Source of the DNA: CAZBQJ01 sp964494085
GTDB lineage: Bacteria; Patescibacteriota; Gracilibacteria; UBA1369
Assembly (NCBI GenBank): GCA_964494085.1
Contig: CAZBQJ010000003.1
Span: 124,001-188,000 of the forward strand
Length of the DNA: 64,000 nt
Reading direction: 5' to 3'
In this document: one piece after another, positions 15,108-23,900 of the stretch
Layout of the letters: each line of letters opens with the position of its first letter
How positions within the stretch are numbered: the first letter of the stretch is position 1
Notes under the pieces: model-generated
What the model saw: only the letters and a program-made list of their open reading frames with translations
The model's database searches: none
Told to the model about the DNA's origin: nothing
Position numbers and translations under genes: made by a program

Positions 15108-15977
15108 TTACCCTAGAAAATCTTTCAAAGCATCCTTCCAGTGTCGTAATTCAGGTAGTTTTGTATTCAAAAGCACCGAGTATTGAGGCCTTGCAGCTAG
15201 CGCCTCCCAGTCTTTCATTGAACATGGTTGTACCAATTCAGGGTCCATCTCAGCGTCCCTGATCAAAGTTTTCGCCAGTTCATACCAATTAGTCGCACCA
15301 GCATTAGTAATATGATAAATCCCAGATTCGTATTCATTTGATTCCAGTAACCATTTTACTTGCTCCGCTAAATCCAAAGTATAAGTCGGTTTGGCCCATT
15401 GATCATCTATTACCTTAAATGTCTCACCGTTTTCTGCCTTATCCAGCAATTTGGATAGTAAATTTGTCCCATATTTTCCAAACAAATATGAGGTTCGGAT
15501 GATAAAAAACTTCCCTTCTTCTGCCTCTAAACCATCAAATTCCGCTTCCATCGCATCTGTCAATAATCCTTCTCCCAGTAGTTTGCTTCTACCATAGGCG
15601 TTGATCGGAGCTGGTTGAGCCTCTTCATTATATCCATCTCTATTCTCCCCATCGAAAACATAATCGGTACTGAAATGTACCAGAGTAATCCCAAAATCCC
15701 GACAGATTCTAGCTAATTCTCCGACTGCTTTCCCATTAATCAAATTGGCTAAATCTTCTTCTTGCTCAGCCTTGTTTACATCTTTGTAGGCAACTGCATT
15801 GATAATCACATCCGGTCTGGAATTCATGATTTCGGTTTTCAAAGCCTCTTTATTGGTAATATCCAAGTCATCATGTCCTAAAGCCACAAAATCTCGGTCA
15901 CGAAAGACTGTCTGCAAGTCCATCCCCAGCATTCCATTTTTCCCCAATATTAAATAACGACTCTTGGAATCAATCAT
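15108..15977 (-). CDS. rmlD: dTDP-4-dehydrorhamnose reductase-like
   Basis: About 289 residues. NAD(P)-dependent SDR enzyme that reduces the 4-keto sugar at the end of the dTDP-deoxysugar path. Visible: Rossmann motif LGKNGMLG near the N-terminus, the HFSTDYVFDG segment, catalytic YGRSK (INAYGRSKLLGE), and IIRTSYLFG. ATG 15977 sits 1 nt after the proS stop, so the two are translationally linked. A longer reading that overlaps proS is not needed. RmlD could act on a rhamnose or other 6-deoxysugar precursor here, since no RmlC is seen. Confidence 0.9.
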   Translation of the reverse strand: MIDSKSRYLILGKNGMLGMDLQTVFRDRDFVALGHDDLDITNKEALKTEIMNSRPDVIINAVAYKDVNKAEQEEDLANLINGKAVGELARICRDFGITLVHFSTDYVFDGENRDGYNEEAQPAPINAYGRSKLLGEGLLTDAMEAEFDGLEAEEGKFFIIRTSYLFGKYGTNLLSKLLDKAENGETFKVIDDQWAKPTYTLDLAEQVKWLLESNEYESGIYHITNAGATNWYELAKTLIRDAEMDPELVQPCSMKDWEALAARPQYSVLLNTKLPELRHWKDALKDFLG

Positions 15978-15978
15978 T

Positions 15979-17457
15979 TTAATAAGCTTTGGCAAATATA
16001 ATCTTTCTTTTCGAAGGCTTCCCACAGCGTATACATTGGCCTTCTTCTGCTTTCCCGTCAAAGGGAAAGCATCTGGTAGAGGCTTTAGTCTCTTCTTTAA
16101 TTTTTGATTCACATTCAGCATCTTCACACCAGGGAGCATAGATAAACCCGGGAATTTCCTGCTTTAACTGTTTTTTGAAATCCTCATAATTATCGACGAA
16201 ATGGCTATTTTCTCGGAGTAATTTCTGAGCTTTGGCTAATAAATCATTTTGAATTGATTCCAACAAATCCTTTACTGTTACACTAAGTTTTGCAATTTCA
16301 ATCGGTTGTTTTTCCGATGTATCACGCCTGGCCACCACGGCACTACCAGCTTCCAGATCACGGGGCCCTATTTCAATCCTCACCGGCACTCCTTTCTTTT
16401 CCCATTCAAAAAACTTTTCGCCCATGGTCAAGTGTTCTCTGGCATCCAGTTCCACATTTTCAATTTCTTTGCTTAAATCTTCAACCACCTTCTGGCAGAA
16501 TTCCAGGACTTTTTCCTTACTGGATTCATCTTTCCAGATAGGCACCACAATTACTTTAATCGGAGCGACCTTCGGTGGTAAAACCAATCCCTTGTCATCA
16601 CTATGTGTCATTATCAATTGGCCTATCAGTCTTGTGCTGACACCCCAACTGGTTTGCCAGACATATTCCTGTTTACCTTCTTTGGAAGTGTATTTAACAT
16701 CAAAAGCCCTGGCAAAATTCTGGCCCAAATTATGCGCAGTTCCGGCCTGGAGAGCCTTTCCGTCCTGCATCATTGCTTCGATACAGTAAGTGTACAGAGC
16801 TCCGGCGAATTTTTCGCTTTCCGATTTTTGGCCTGGTATGACCGGAGTAGCCAAATAATTTGTACAAAATTCTTCATATTTACCGAGCATCTTTTTTGCT
16901 TCAATTTCTGCTTCGTCAAAACTGGCATGACAGGTGTGTCCTTCCTGCCAAAGAAACTCAGTAGTCCGCAAAAAAGGCCTGGTTCGCATTTCCCAACGGA
17001 CGACATTACACCATTGATTGATCATCAGTGGCAGATCTCTCCAGGAGTTTATCCATCTGCTGAAAGTTGCATACATTATTGTTTCAGAAGTCGGTCGCAC
17101 AATCAATTCTTCCGCCAATTTCGCTTCCGGATCAACCACAATTCCTTCGGGAGAAGCCATTAGACGGTGATGAGTCACTACAGCACATTCTTTGGCAAAA
17201 CCATCCACATGTTCAGCTTCTTTGGTCAAAAAGGATTTCGGAATAAATAGTGGGAAATAAGCATTTTTGTGACCAGTTTCTTTGATCATTTTATCCAGAA
17301 TTTTTTGAAAAATCTCCCAGATGCTGTAACCGTACGGTTTGATCACCATACAGCCGCGGACATCAGAGTTTTCTGCCAATTCAGCCGCCTGAACTATATC
17401 CAGGTACCATTCAGAATAATCCTGGCTGCGCGCTGTAATATTTTTTTTAGAAGCCAT
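15979..17457 (-). CDS. proS: prolyl-tRNA synthetase, archaeal/eukaryal type
   Basis: 492 residues. Charges tRNA-Pro. The N-terminus (SEWYLDIVQAAELAENSDVRGCMVIKPYG) and the absence of the INS editing insertion mark the short archaeal/eukaryal-like class. Class II motifs: RPTSE (motif 2 region, IVRPTSETIMY), WRDLP with QW..VVRWE, and the C-terminal zinc-like site (CEDAECE, then CIRCGKPSKRKIIFAKAY) ending in Tyr as in this class. It sits inside the sugar gene run between rmlB and rmlD. Confidence 0.95.
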   Translation of the reverse strand: MASKKNITARSQDYSEWYLDIVQAAELAENSDVRGCMVIKPYGYSIWEIFQKILDKMIKETGHKNAYFPLFIPKSFLTKEAEHVDGFAKECAVVTHHRLMASPEGIVVDPEAKLAEELIVRPTSETIMYATFSRWINSWRDLPLMINQWCNVVRWEMRTRPFLRTTEFLWQEGHTCHASFDEAEIEAKKMLGKYEEFCTNYLATPVIPGQKSESEKFAGALYTYCIEAMMQDGKALQAGTAHNLGQNFARAFDVKYTSKEGKQEYVWQTSWGVSTRLIGQLIMTHSDDKGLVLPPKVAPIKVIVVPIWKDESSKEKVLEFCQKVVEDLSKEIENVELDAREHLTMGEKFFEWEKKGVPVRIEIGPRDLEAGSAVVARRDTSEKQPIEIAKLSVTVKDLLESIQNDLLAKAQKLLRENSHFVDNYEDFKKQLKQEIPGFIYAPWCEDAECESKIKEETKASTRCFPFDGKAEEGQCIRCGKPSKRKIIFAKAY

Positions 17458-17466
17458 TTTATGAAA

Positions 17467-18534
17467 TTATTTTTTAACTTTTTCAGTCTTAATCATTTCT
17501 GGGGTTTCCCTCATTAATCCTGTCGATTTTCTTTCTCGAACAAAATTTTGTAAGCGTGATTCTGTTGACCTGACCCACTCCGGATTAGCTTTGTACCATT
17601 CAAAAGTCATCTTGATACCATCTTCAAACTTAATCGAAGGCTGCCATCCCAGTTCCTTACCAATTTTGGCCGGATCTATGGCATAGCGGCGATCATGTGC
17701 TTTACGATCTTCCACAAACTTCAGACTATCTTCTGGCTTTCCCAGGAAATTCAAAATCAATTTGGCAATTTGTAAGTTATTCTTTTCATTATGTCCACCG
17801 ATATTGTATACTTCACCATAATTTTTGCCGGAAACAATCAGGTCAATTGCTCGGCAATGATCTGACACATACAGCCAGTCTCGTACATTTAAACCATCTC
17901 CATAAATAGGCAGAGGCTCTCCCTTTGCCGCTAATTTGAAAAAGAAAGGCACTAGTTTTTCCGGGAATTGATATGGCCCATAGTTATTTGAACAACGGCT
18001 GATTGTCACTGGAAATTGATAAGTTTCAAAATATGATCTGACCAACAAGTCAGCAGAAGCTTTTGTTGCAGCATAAGGGCAATTTGGGGCGAGGGGAGTG
18101 CTTTCAGTAAAAAAATCGGTTGAATTATCCCCCAGATCTCCATAAACCTCATCTGTAGAAATTTGATGATAGCGTGAAACATTGTTTTCTCTCGAAGCCA
18201 AAAGCAAATTATGAGTACCGACAATATTTGTCTGTACAAAAACACTCGGCCCCAGAATGCTCCGATCAACATGAGTTTCAGCCGCAAAATTGATCACCAA
18301 ATCGAATTTTTCCACCGCGAAAAATTCATTCACAAACGTACTATCACCGATATCTCCCTGCACAAATCTAACCTTTCCCAGATCAACCAGGCTCTGAACA
18401 TTTGGCATATTACCGGCATAAGTTAATTTATCCAAAATCACGATCTGATCGTCGGCGTATTTATCTGCATGAAAATACGCGTAATTTGATCCTATAAATC
18501 CTGCTCCACCTGTAATAAGTACTTTTCTAGACAT
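17467..18534 (-). CDS. rmlB: dTDP-glucose 4,6-dehydratase
   Basis: 355 residues. Extended SDR enzyme forming dTDP-4-keto-6-deoxyglucose. NAD-binding TGGAGFIGSNY (residues 7-17), STDEVYGDLG with catalytic Asp/Glu, and CPYAATKASADLLV with the YxxxK pair. SNNYGPYQFPEKLVP is the usual substrate-loop motif. It overlaps the fdtA-like gene by 8 nt and is 9 nt before proS, so co-transcription is very likely. Confidence 0.95.
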   Translation of the reverse strand: MSRKVLITGGAGFIGSNYAYFHADKYADDQIVILDKLTYAGNMPNVQSLVDLGKVRFVQGDIGDSTFVNEFFAVEKFDLVINFAAETHVDRSILGPSVFVQTNIVGTHNLLLASRENNVSRYHQISTDEVYGDLGDNSTDFFTESTPLAPNCPYAATKASADLLVRSYFETYQFPVTISRCSNNYGPYQFPEKLVPFFFKLAAKGEPLPIYGDGLNVRDWLYVSDHCRAIDLIVSGKNYGEVYNIGGHNEKNNLQIAKLILNFLGKPEDSLKFVEDRKAHDRRYAIDPAKIGKELGWQPSIKFEDGIKMTFEWYKANPEWVRSTESRLQNFVRERKSTGLMRETPEMIKTEKVKK

Positions 18535-18940
18535 TGGCCTTTAGATAATTTTCATATTCTTTTAAATCCAAAATATATTTGGATTTGTCATAATGCATGT
18601 TGCACAAAGTAAACATAACTGAATGCTCACTAAAATCAACAAATTCTCTCCACAGATCCGCCTTCATTTCTAAGGCCTCCCCAGGACCGTTTAGCCTGAT
18701 TTCATGCCAATTTGTACCGTCGTATATCTTCGCCAGGCATTCGCCCTGAGCCATTATATAAAACTTCCTTTCTCCTTTCACGCAATGCCCACCTCTTGAG
18801 AGCTTTGTGTCAGTAACCCAATAAGATCTTTTGATTTGCCAATCGACAATTTCATCAAGTCTGTCAAAGACCGTTAAATTTCCTCGTGGATCAGTATGTG
18901 TTGGAATTTGATGTTTAACAAACAGGCTGTCTGTATTCAT
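18527..18940 (-). CDS. FdtA/WxcM-like sugar ketoisomerase (cupin)
   Basis: 137 residues. A single-domain cupin of the dTDP-4-dehydro-6-deoxyglucose 3,4-ketoisomerase type (FdtA/QdtA/WxcM N-terminal family): DPRGNLTVFDRL, KRSYWVTD, RGGHCVKGERKFYIMAQGE, LWREFVDFSEHSVMF. It is not RmlC. With RmlA and RmlB it could give a 3-keto sugar, normally then aminated, but no aminotransferase is in the window. Starts 9 nt after infB stop. Confidence 0.82.
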   Translation of the reverse strand: MNTDSLFVKHQIPTHTDPRGNLTVFDRLDEIVDWQIKRSYWVTDTKLSRGGHCVKGERKFYIMAQGECLAKIYDGTNWHEIRLNGPGEALEMKADLWREFVDFSEHSVMFTLCNMHYDKSKYILDLKEYENYLKANV

Positions 18941-18949
18941 TCATTCAAA

Positions 18950-21382
18950 TTAAAGTGTTCTGATTTTCTTATCCATCTTGTATGGTATCAGCAAGTCTCC
19001 TACTTCAATCTTGATCCCACCAGAAACTTTCAGACCACACTCCGCACCTTCCCTTACTTCGTGAACTGACTCCATGTTTTTCTGTAGAGAAGTGATAGTT
19101 ACTTCACCAAGGTTTTCATCATTCCTCATTACTCTCAATTTAACCTTGTTCTGGACTATTCCGGATTTCACTAGACAGCCAATAATCATTTCCTTCTTCT
19201 TACTAAAGAATATCGCCTTTACCTCCAGTTCACCCATAATATTTTCGATGAATTCCGGCTCCAGTAAACCGTTCAAAATCTTCTTAATATCATCCAATAA
19301 TTTGTAAATGATATCGTAATGAATAACTTCCACATTTTCTCTTTCAGCGGCCGCCATTACATTTTGATTGGCCTTAACGCGAAAACTCATCACGATCGCT
19401 CCCGAGGCGGCCGCCATCATGACGTCTGATTCTGTAACATCTCCTACACCGGATAAAATTATCTTTACTCCAACATCTTCATGTTTAATTTCCGCAATAG
19501 AATGTTTCAAGGCCTCCAAACTACCATTTGTATCCGCTTTCAAAACAATTTTCAAAGTCTTTAGCTGACCGGAGCTGATCGCCGAAATAATTTCTCCAAC
19601 ACCACGCTCTTTTTGTTGCGCTTTACGCAGGTTCTTAATGGTGATCGCTCTCATTCTGGCAGTTCTTTCATCAGGGACAACTTGCACAATATCACCACTA
19701 ACCGCCTTTTCTGTCAGACCGGCTATCAAAACCGGTGTGGAAGGGCCGGCAAACTTCACCTTGTTTCCCAAATGGTCAAGCATCACTTTGACACGGCCAT
19801 AACCTTCTCCGATAACAATATTGTCCATCAATTTAATCGTTCCTGTATTGACAATAATTGTCGCGACAGGTCCCAAACTATGATTTAAATGGGCTTCAAT
19901 CACCGTTCCAATTCCTTCGCGGTGTGGATTGGCTTTGATGTTTCCCATGTCAGCCACCAACAGTATCATGTCCAGCAGATCCTGTATTCCTTTACCGGTA
20001 ACTGCGGATACTGGAACAATCACTGTCGAACCACCCCATTCTTCTGGGATAAGTTCTACTCCCGCCAATTCACCCTTAACCTTTTCTATGTCCGCGTTGG
20101 GTTTATCTATTTTTGTAATAGCCACTATAATTGGCACTTTGGCGTCACGAGCATGCTGCAAAGCTTCCAGAGTCTGCGGTTTGATTCCCTCATCAGCCGC
20201 CACAACCAAAACAGCAATATCAGTAACGCGCGCTCCGCGCGCTCTCATCGCAGTAAAAGCCTCATGTCCCGGTGTATCCAGAAAGGTGATTTTTTTACCA
20301 TTCTTTTCAGCTTGGTAAGCAGCAATATGCTGAGTAATTCCACCGGATTCCGACTCCATTACATTGGCATTTCGAATATAATCCAATAATTTGGTTTTAC
20401 CATGATCCACATGTCCCATAATCACGACAATCGGCGGTCGAGGCTCCAAAACTGAAGTATCATGTTCTTTCATCAAAGATTCCAGATTCCCCATAAAGAG
20501 ATCTTCTGCAGAGGCGATCGATTGTCTTTTCTTAATCTTTACTCTCAGATCTTCAGCAATAATGGCAGCCGTATCAAAATCGATCTGTTGATTTATATTG
20601 GCCAGAATCCCATTTTTCATCAGTTCCCCAATAATTTTCGCGGCACCCAAGCCACTTTTTTCAGCAAATTCTTTAACCGAAATTGTTTCCGGCACTTCTA
20701 CTACACGATTAGGATCATACTTGAGCGTATTACTGATCGTCGGCGCTTGTTTAACTTGCGGACGTGAATCCTTTCCCGCCATCTTTTTTCTTTGGCTGTG
20801 GACAATCTCTCTCTCTCGTTCTTCAGCAATCATTTCATCATAAAGCTCCGCCGTATCTTTTGGACCTCGATCTTCCTTGATGCCAAGTAATTCATCAGAA
20901 ATGGTTGAATCTTGCTTAACCTTCGGTTTCGGCAATCTGTTTTTGTCCTTTTTAACCTTTCTTTCAAAAACACCTTTGGTTTTTGCTTGTTTCTTTTCCT
21001 CCAAATAGGGTAAAGGAGCAGTCTCCTGTTTCTTTTCTGGTTTTTCAAAAATAATAAACTGCTCTCTTTTCGGCTTTTCTTTTGGCGATTGTTCCTTCGG
21101 TGTTTCTTGAGCCGACTTTTCCTTTTTTAGCTCCAAATCAATCTTTTTTGGAGTCTTTTTCGGTTTTTCTTTAGGTTTGGCCTTTTCAGCTTTCTTGCTT
21201 TCCTCTTCTTTCTGCTGAAAATAGCTAATCAGTTCTTTGGCTGTTTTGGCGTCTACTGTCCTGGCTGTTGGAGCCAGTTCATAACCCATTTCCTTAGCGG
21301 CAAAATGAATATCTCGCACCGAAACATAGCATTCCTGGGCAATATCAATAAGTAAAACTTCGTTTTGTTTGGAGTTGACCAC
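18950..21382 (-). CDS. infB: translation initiation factor IF-2
   Basis: About 810 residues. An N-terminal IF2_N-like helix bundle (LLIDIAQECYVSVRDIHFAAKEMG), a long Lys/Glu/Pro linker (about residues 55-190), a second IF2_N-like piece (VVEVPETISVKEFAEKSGLG), then the G domain from about residue 320: GHVDHGKT, DTPGHEAF, TKIDKP. Domains II-IV follow to IPYKMDKKIRTL. I propose GTG 21382: the farther TTG at 21445 is itself the -35 hexamer of the promoter. First gene of the run infB-fdtA-rmlB-proS-rmlD-rmlA. Confidence 0.93.
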   Translation of the reverse strand: MVNSKQNEVLLIDIAQECYVSVRDIHFAAKEMGYELAPTARTVDAKTAKELISYFQQKEEESKKAEKAKPKEKPKKTPKKIDLELKKEKSAQETPKEQSPKEKPKREQFIIFEKPEKKQETAPLPYLEEKKQAKTKGVFERKVKKDKNRLPKPKVKQDSTISDELLGIKEDRGPKDTAELYDEMIAEEREREIVHSQRKKMAGKDSRPQVKQAPTISNTLKYDPNRVVEVPETISVKEFAEKSGLGAAKIIGELMKNGILANINQQIDFDTAAIIAEDLRVKIKKRQSIASAEDLFMGNLESLMKEHDTSVLEPRPPIVVIMGHVDHGKTKLLDYIRNANVMESESGGITQHIAAYQAEKNGKKITFLDTPGHEAFTAMRARGARVTDIAVLVVAADEGIKPQTLEALQHARDAKVPIIVAITKIDKPNADIEKVKGELAGVELIPEEWGGSTVIVPVSAVTGKGIQDLLDMILLVADMGNIKANPHREGIGTVIEAHLNHSLGPVATIIVNTGTIKLMDNIVIGEGYGRVKVMLDHLGNKVKFAGPSTPVLIAGLTEKAVSGDIVQVVPDERTARMRAITIKNLRKAQQKERGVGEIISAISSGQLKTLKIVLKADTNGSLEALKHSIAEIKHEDVGVKIILSGVGDVTESDVMMAAASGAIVMSFRVKANQNVMAAAERENVEVIHYDIIYKLLDDIKKILNGLLEPEFIENIMGELEVKAIFFSKKKEMIIGCLVKSGIVQNKVKLRVMRNDENLGEVTITSLQKNMESVHEVREGAECGLKVSGGIKIEVGDLLIPYKMDKKIRTL

Positions 21383-21416
21383 GTTTTTCGGGTGTTTACG
21401 ATTCGAAAGCCATTCA

Positions 21417-21445
21417 AGTTTAGTGACAAGTTGGAAGAATGTCAA
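21417..21445 (-). promoter_or_regulatory. promoter of infB operon
   Basis: On the minus strand: TTGACA, 17 nt, TAAACT. Start near 21410, about 28 nt before the GTG. Overlaps, back to back, the plus-strand promoter at 21431-21460. Confidence 0.65.
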
Positions 21446-21460
21446 AAATTATGCTAAAAT
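21431..21460 (+). promoter_or_regulatory. extended -10 promoter of the SGNH gene pair
   Basis: TTGGAA (21431-21436), 18 nt, TAAAAT (21455-21460) preceded by TGC. Start near 21467, leader about 22 nt to ATG 21489. Shares bases with the divergent infB promoter, so the two could compete for polymerase. Confidence 0.6.
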
Positions 21461-21488
21461 ATAAGGATTTAAAAGATTTTACAGCAAT

Positions 21489-21911
21489 ATGGATACAGAC
21501 CAAACCAAATGCCTCGAAAGCTCTTCCAAACTTACTAATCGACTCATTTATCGGGATCAGCGCTCCAGTAACATCGAAAGTTTCTCGCATAAAGAGCAGG
21601 ATAATCTGGAAGGCGTCAGTGAAACAGTCAAGGAAAGTTACCTCAAGCGCTTAGAGATGATGAAGGATATCGATAAAAAAGTCTCTACAATTAGTCAGGA
21701 AAGAGAACAATATCTGCAAGCGATTAAAGAGGCTTTAACAGAACTGCCCAAAATGAAAGGACAGCCTGTACATAAAGATTTCCAATGTTTGGGCGAAACT
21801 ATCCAAATAGTTATGACCTCCGATGGTGAATACCAAGAATTTATCAATGGAAAGCCGATAAATTTTTTAGAATGGGCTATTAGCCAAAAGAATAATCAAA
21901 TCTCTCAATAA
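21489..21911 (+). CDS. small protein of unknown function, coupled to SGNH gene
   Basis: 140 residues, no signal peptide. Residues 30-85 are charged and helical (YLKRLEMMKDIDKKVSTISQ), likely a short coiled coil; residues 95-130 are beta-like (FQCLGETIQIVMTSDGEYQEF). The stop overlaps the next start as TAATG, a sign of translational coupling, so the two products probably act together. No family recognised. Confidence 0.75.
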   Translation: MDTDQTKCLESSSKLTNRLIYRDQRSSNIESFSHKEQDNLEGVSETVKESYLKRLEMMKDIDKKVSTISQEREQYLQAIKEALTELPKMKGQPVHKDFQCLGETIQIVMTSDGEYQEFINGKPINFLEWAISQKNNQISQ

Positions 21912-23857
21912 TGGATCAGAATTCTTTACAAAAAGGCATTTCCAAGCCGTCTCGCTTAATTTTTATGTCTGGTGAAAAACCCCCTTCATTATCTGAGGGG
22001 GATAGGAAACAGGCCGAAAAAGTTGCCAAGGGCGCTACAGAAAAAGCGCATGAAAAGGCTAAATCTAGTGCCATCAATAAAGGGAAAAATGAGGCTTTAG
22101 CTGAAGTGAAACATAAGCCTGGAGAAAATATCCCTCTTCCAGAAATCCCCAAAAAGCTATCTGGTCTAAAAGTTGATAGCAAAGAAGCAAAAGTGGATCA
22201 TGCTAAAGGGACCATTGAGCAGCCATTTAAGTTTGGTGATTTCAATATCAAAGGAAAACTGATCATGCCTGAAAAGCCCGATCCAACTAAACCCGTTACC
22301 TATTTATTTAATTATGTAGAAGATCCGGAAAAATTTGATAATGGTAAATTCGTTGATGAATTAAAAAAGCGCAAAGATCAATTGGGTAATACAGTAATTA
22401 TTACTCTGAAAACACCCGAAGGTGAAACTATGGTCGATCGAAAGAAAGTAAATACCATGTCGGCCCTGATCGGTGATATCGAACTCTTTCAGGCTGATTT
22501 AAGCTTAGATTTGGCAGCTAGAGGTTTGAAACTTCCTCGTGCAGAGAAAATTTTACATATGACCTCCGCTGGAGAAGCCCCCAAAGTCCAAGCTCTTTTG
22601 CGTAAATATGCTCAGGCTGTCGCAGATAAGGATCCTCGGGCGCTACAAATTAAGCAAATTATTAATAATGATCCAGATAATTTTTCTGCAAATTTAGACA
22701 AAGCTCTTAACCCACCTGAACCTACTCCACAAGTTGATCAGGCTCCACAGCAAAGCCCAGCAGTAGGAGGCGGGAGTTTTGGGGGTGCTCCTAGTGCTTC
22801 GCCAGGTCATGGAGGTGTCGGTGGAGGGGGAGGCGGAGCATCTCCAAGCGCTGGACCTAGTGATACACCCACAGATTCGCCAGCCGCTACAACAACAGCA
22901 AATCCACCAGTAGATTCATCACCTGAATCAAAAGAAGCCTACAATGAAAATCTTAATAAATTATTGGTACTTGGAGATTCTTTGATGACTGGCGCACAAG
23001 GCCGCTTAAAGGCCAATGAGTATACTAAGTTGGATCAGCAGGCGGTTGGTGGCTGGTCTGTAGCGCAAATACTCGGAAAGTTCAGGCAATTGGAAGCTCA
23101 AGGGCGACTGGAGAAATACCGTCATGAAACCTTAGTAATGAATGGTGGTGTTAACGATATTGCTGGTGGGCGCAGCGCGGAACAAATTCTCGAAGATATG
23201 AAAAGAATTTGGGAATTGGCCGCCAAATTCAATATGAAGGTTTATTGTTGTACTTTAAGTCCTTTCAAAGGAGCCAGTGGCTGGAAAGATTCGCTCCGAA
23301 ATGGCTATGAAGAGAAAGAGAAAATCCGTCAAACCGTAAATGATCAATTGATTGCCATTGCCGGAACACCAGGTGGCCCAACTAAAATCATTCCTTTGCA
23401 TAGGTCGGTTTCCGAAGGAGGACTAGCTGATGATCACGATCTCTCCGCTTTGGCACCTCAATATGCTGCCGGCGACAAATTACACATGAAGCCCAAAGGC
23501 TATGCGCAAATGGCCAAGACAATTCAGAATATTATTGGTCAACCAACCTCTCCAGAGGCTAAAATCGCTGATACCAATAGCAAAACTGCTGCTCCGGGTA
23601 AAATAGAAGGGTTCAAAGTATCATCAGCTGATGTAAAAGCTGCAGATCGCTATTTGGCAGAAGTCAAAGCTTCCGCCAATCCTACCGCTCGAATCGGTGA
23701 AATAAAGATTTTACCAGGAAATCCTGATAAAATCCTCCGTGTTGCTTGGCATCCTAATCATACGGGGCAATGGGGGACTCCCAGCTATAGAATCACATCG
23801 GGACGTCATATTGGCGTTCAAGTAGAGCCAAATCCAGACAATTCAGAAAAAGCCTAA
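21911..23857 (+). CDS. SGNH/GDSL-family hydrolase with long N-terminal region
   Basis: 648 residues, no signal peptide. Residues 1-270 are a charged region of unknown fold (FGDFNIKGKLIMPEKPDP; VIITLKTPEGETMVDRKKV). A Gly/Ser/Pro linker covers about residues 275-345. The SGNH domain begins at LLVLGDSLMTG (nucleophile Ser about residue 357), continues with VGGWS and NGGVNDI (about 410), and ends with DKLHMKPKGY (Asp-His pair, about 521). A C-terminal domain of about 90 residues follows. SGNH enzymes cleave or transfer acyl groups on lipids or glycans; the substrate here is unknown. Confidence 0.85.
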   Translation: MDQNSLQKGISKPSRLIFMSGEKPPSLSEGDRKQAEKVAKGATEKAHEKAKSSAINKGKNEALAEVKHKPGENIPLPEIPKKLSGLKVDSKEAKVDHAKGTIEQPFKFGDFNIKGKLIMPEKPDPTKPVTYLFNYVEDPEKFDNGKFVDELKKRKDQLGNTVIITLKTPEGETMVDRKKVNTMSALIGDIELFQADLSLDLAARGLKLPRAEKILHMTSAGEAPKVQALLRKYAQAVADKDPRALQIKQIINNDPDNFSANLDKALNPPEPTPQVDQAPQQSPAVGGGSFGGAPSASPGHGGVGGGGGGASPSAGPSDTPTDSPAATTTANPPVDSSPESKEAYNENLNKLLVLGDSLMTGAQGRLKANEYTKLDQQAVGGWSVAQILGKFRQLEAQGRLEKYRHETLVMNGGVNDIAGGRSAEQILEDMKRIWELAAKFNMKVYCCTLSPFKGASGWKDSLRNGYEEKEKIRQTVNDQLIAIAGTPGGPTKIIPLHRSVSEGGLADDHDLSALAPQYAAGDKLHMKPKGYAQMAKTIQNIIGQPTSPEAKIADTNSKTAAPGKIEGFKVSSADVKAADRYLAEVKASANPTARIGEIKILPGNPDKILRVAWHPNHTGQWGTPSYRITSGRHIGVQVEPNPDNSEKA

Positions 23858-23883
23858 GTCGATTATGACTACAGGCTTTTTCT
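23845..23883. terminator. two-way terminator between SGNH gene and rpsA
   Basis: AGAAAAAGCCT (23845-23855) pairs with AGGCTTTTTCT (23873-23883), 11 bp, with a further AGTC/GACT inside. A-run on one arm and T-run on the other let it work for both converging genes; it overlaps the last codons of the SGNH gene. Confidence 0.85.
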
Positions 23884-23900
23884 GATCATTTCACATTCTT

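Noticed and set aside
21439..21488. Upstream start for the 140-residue gene at 21439
   Set aside because: It lies in another frame and inside the promoter.
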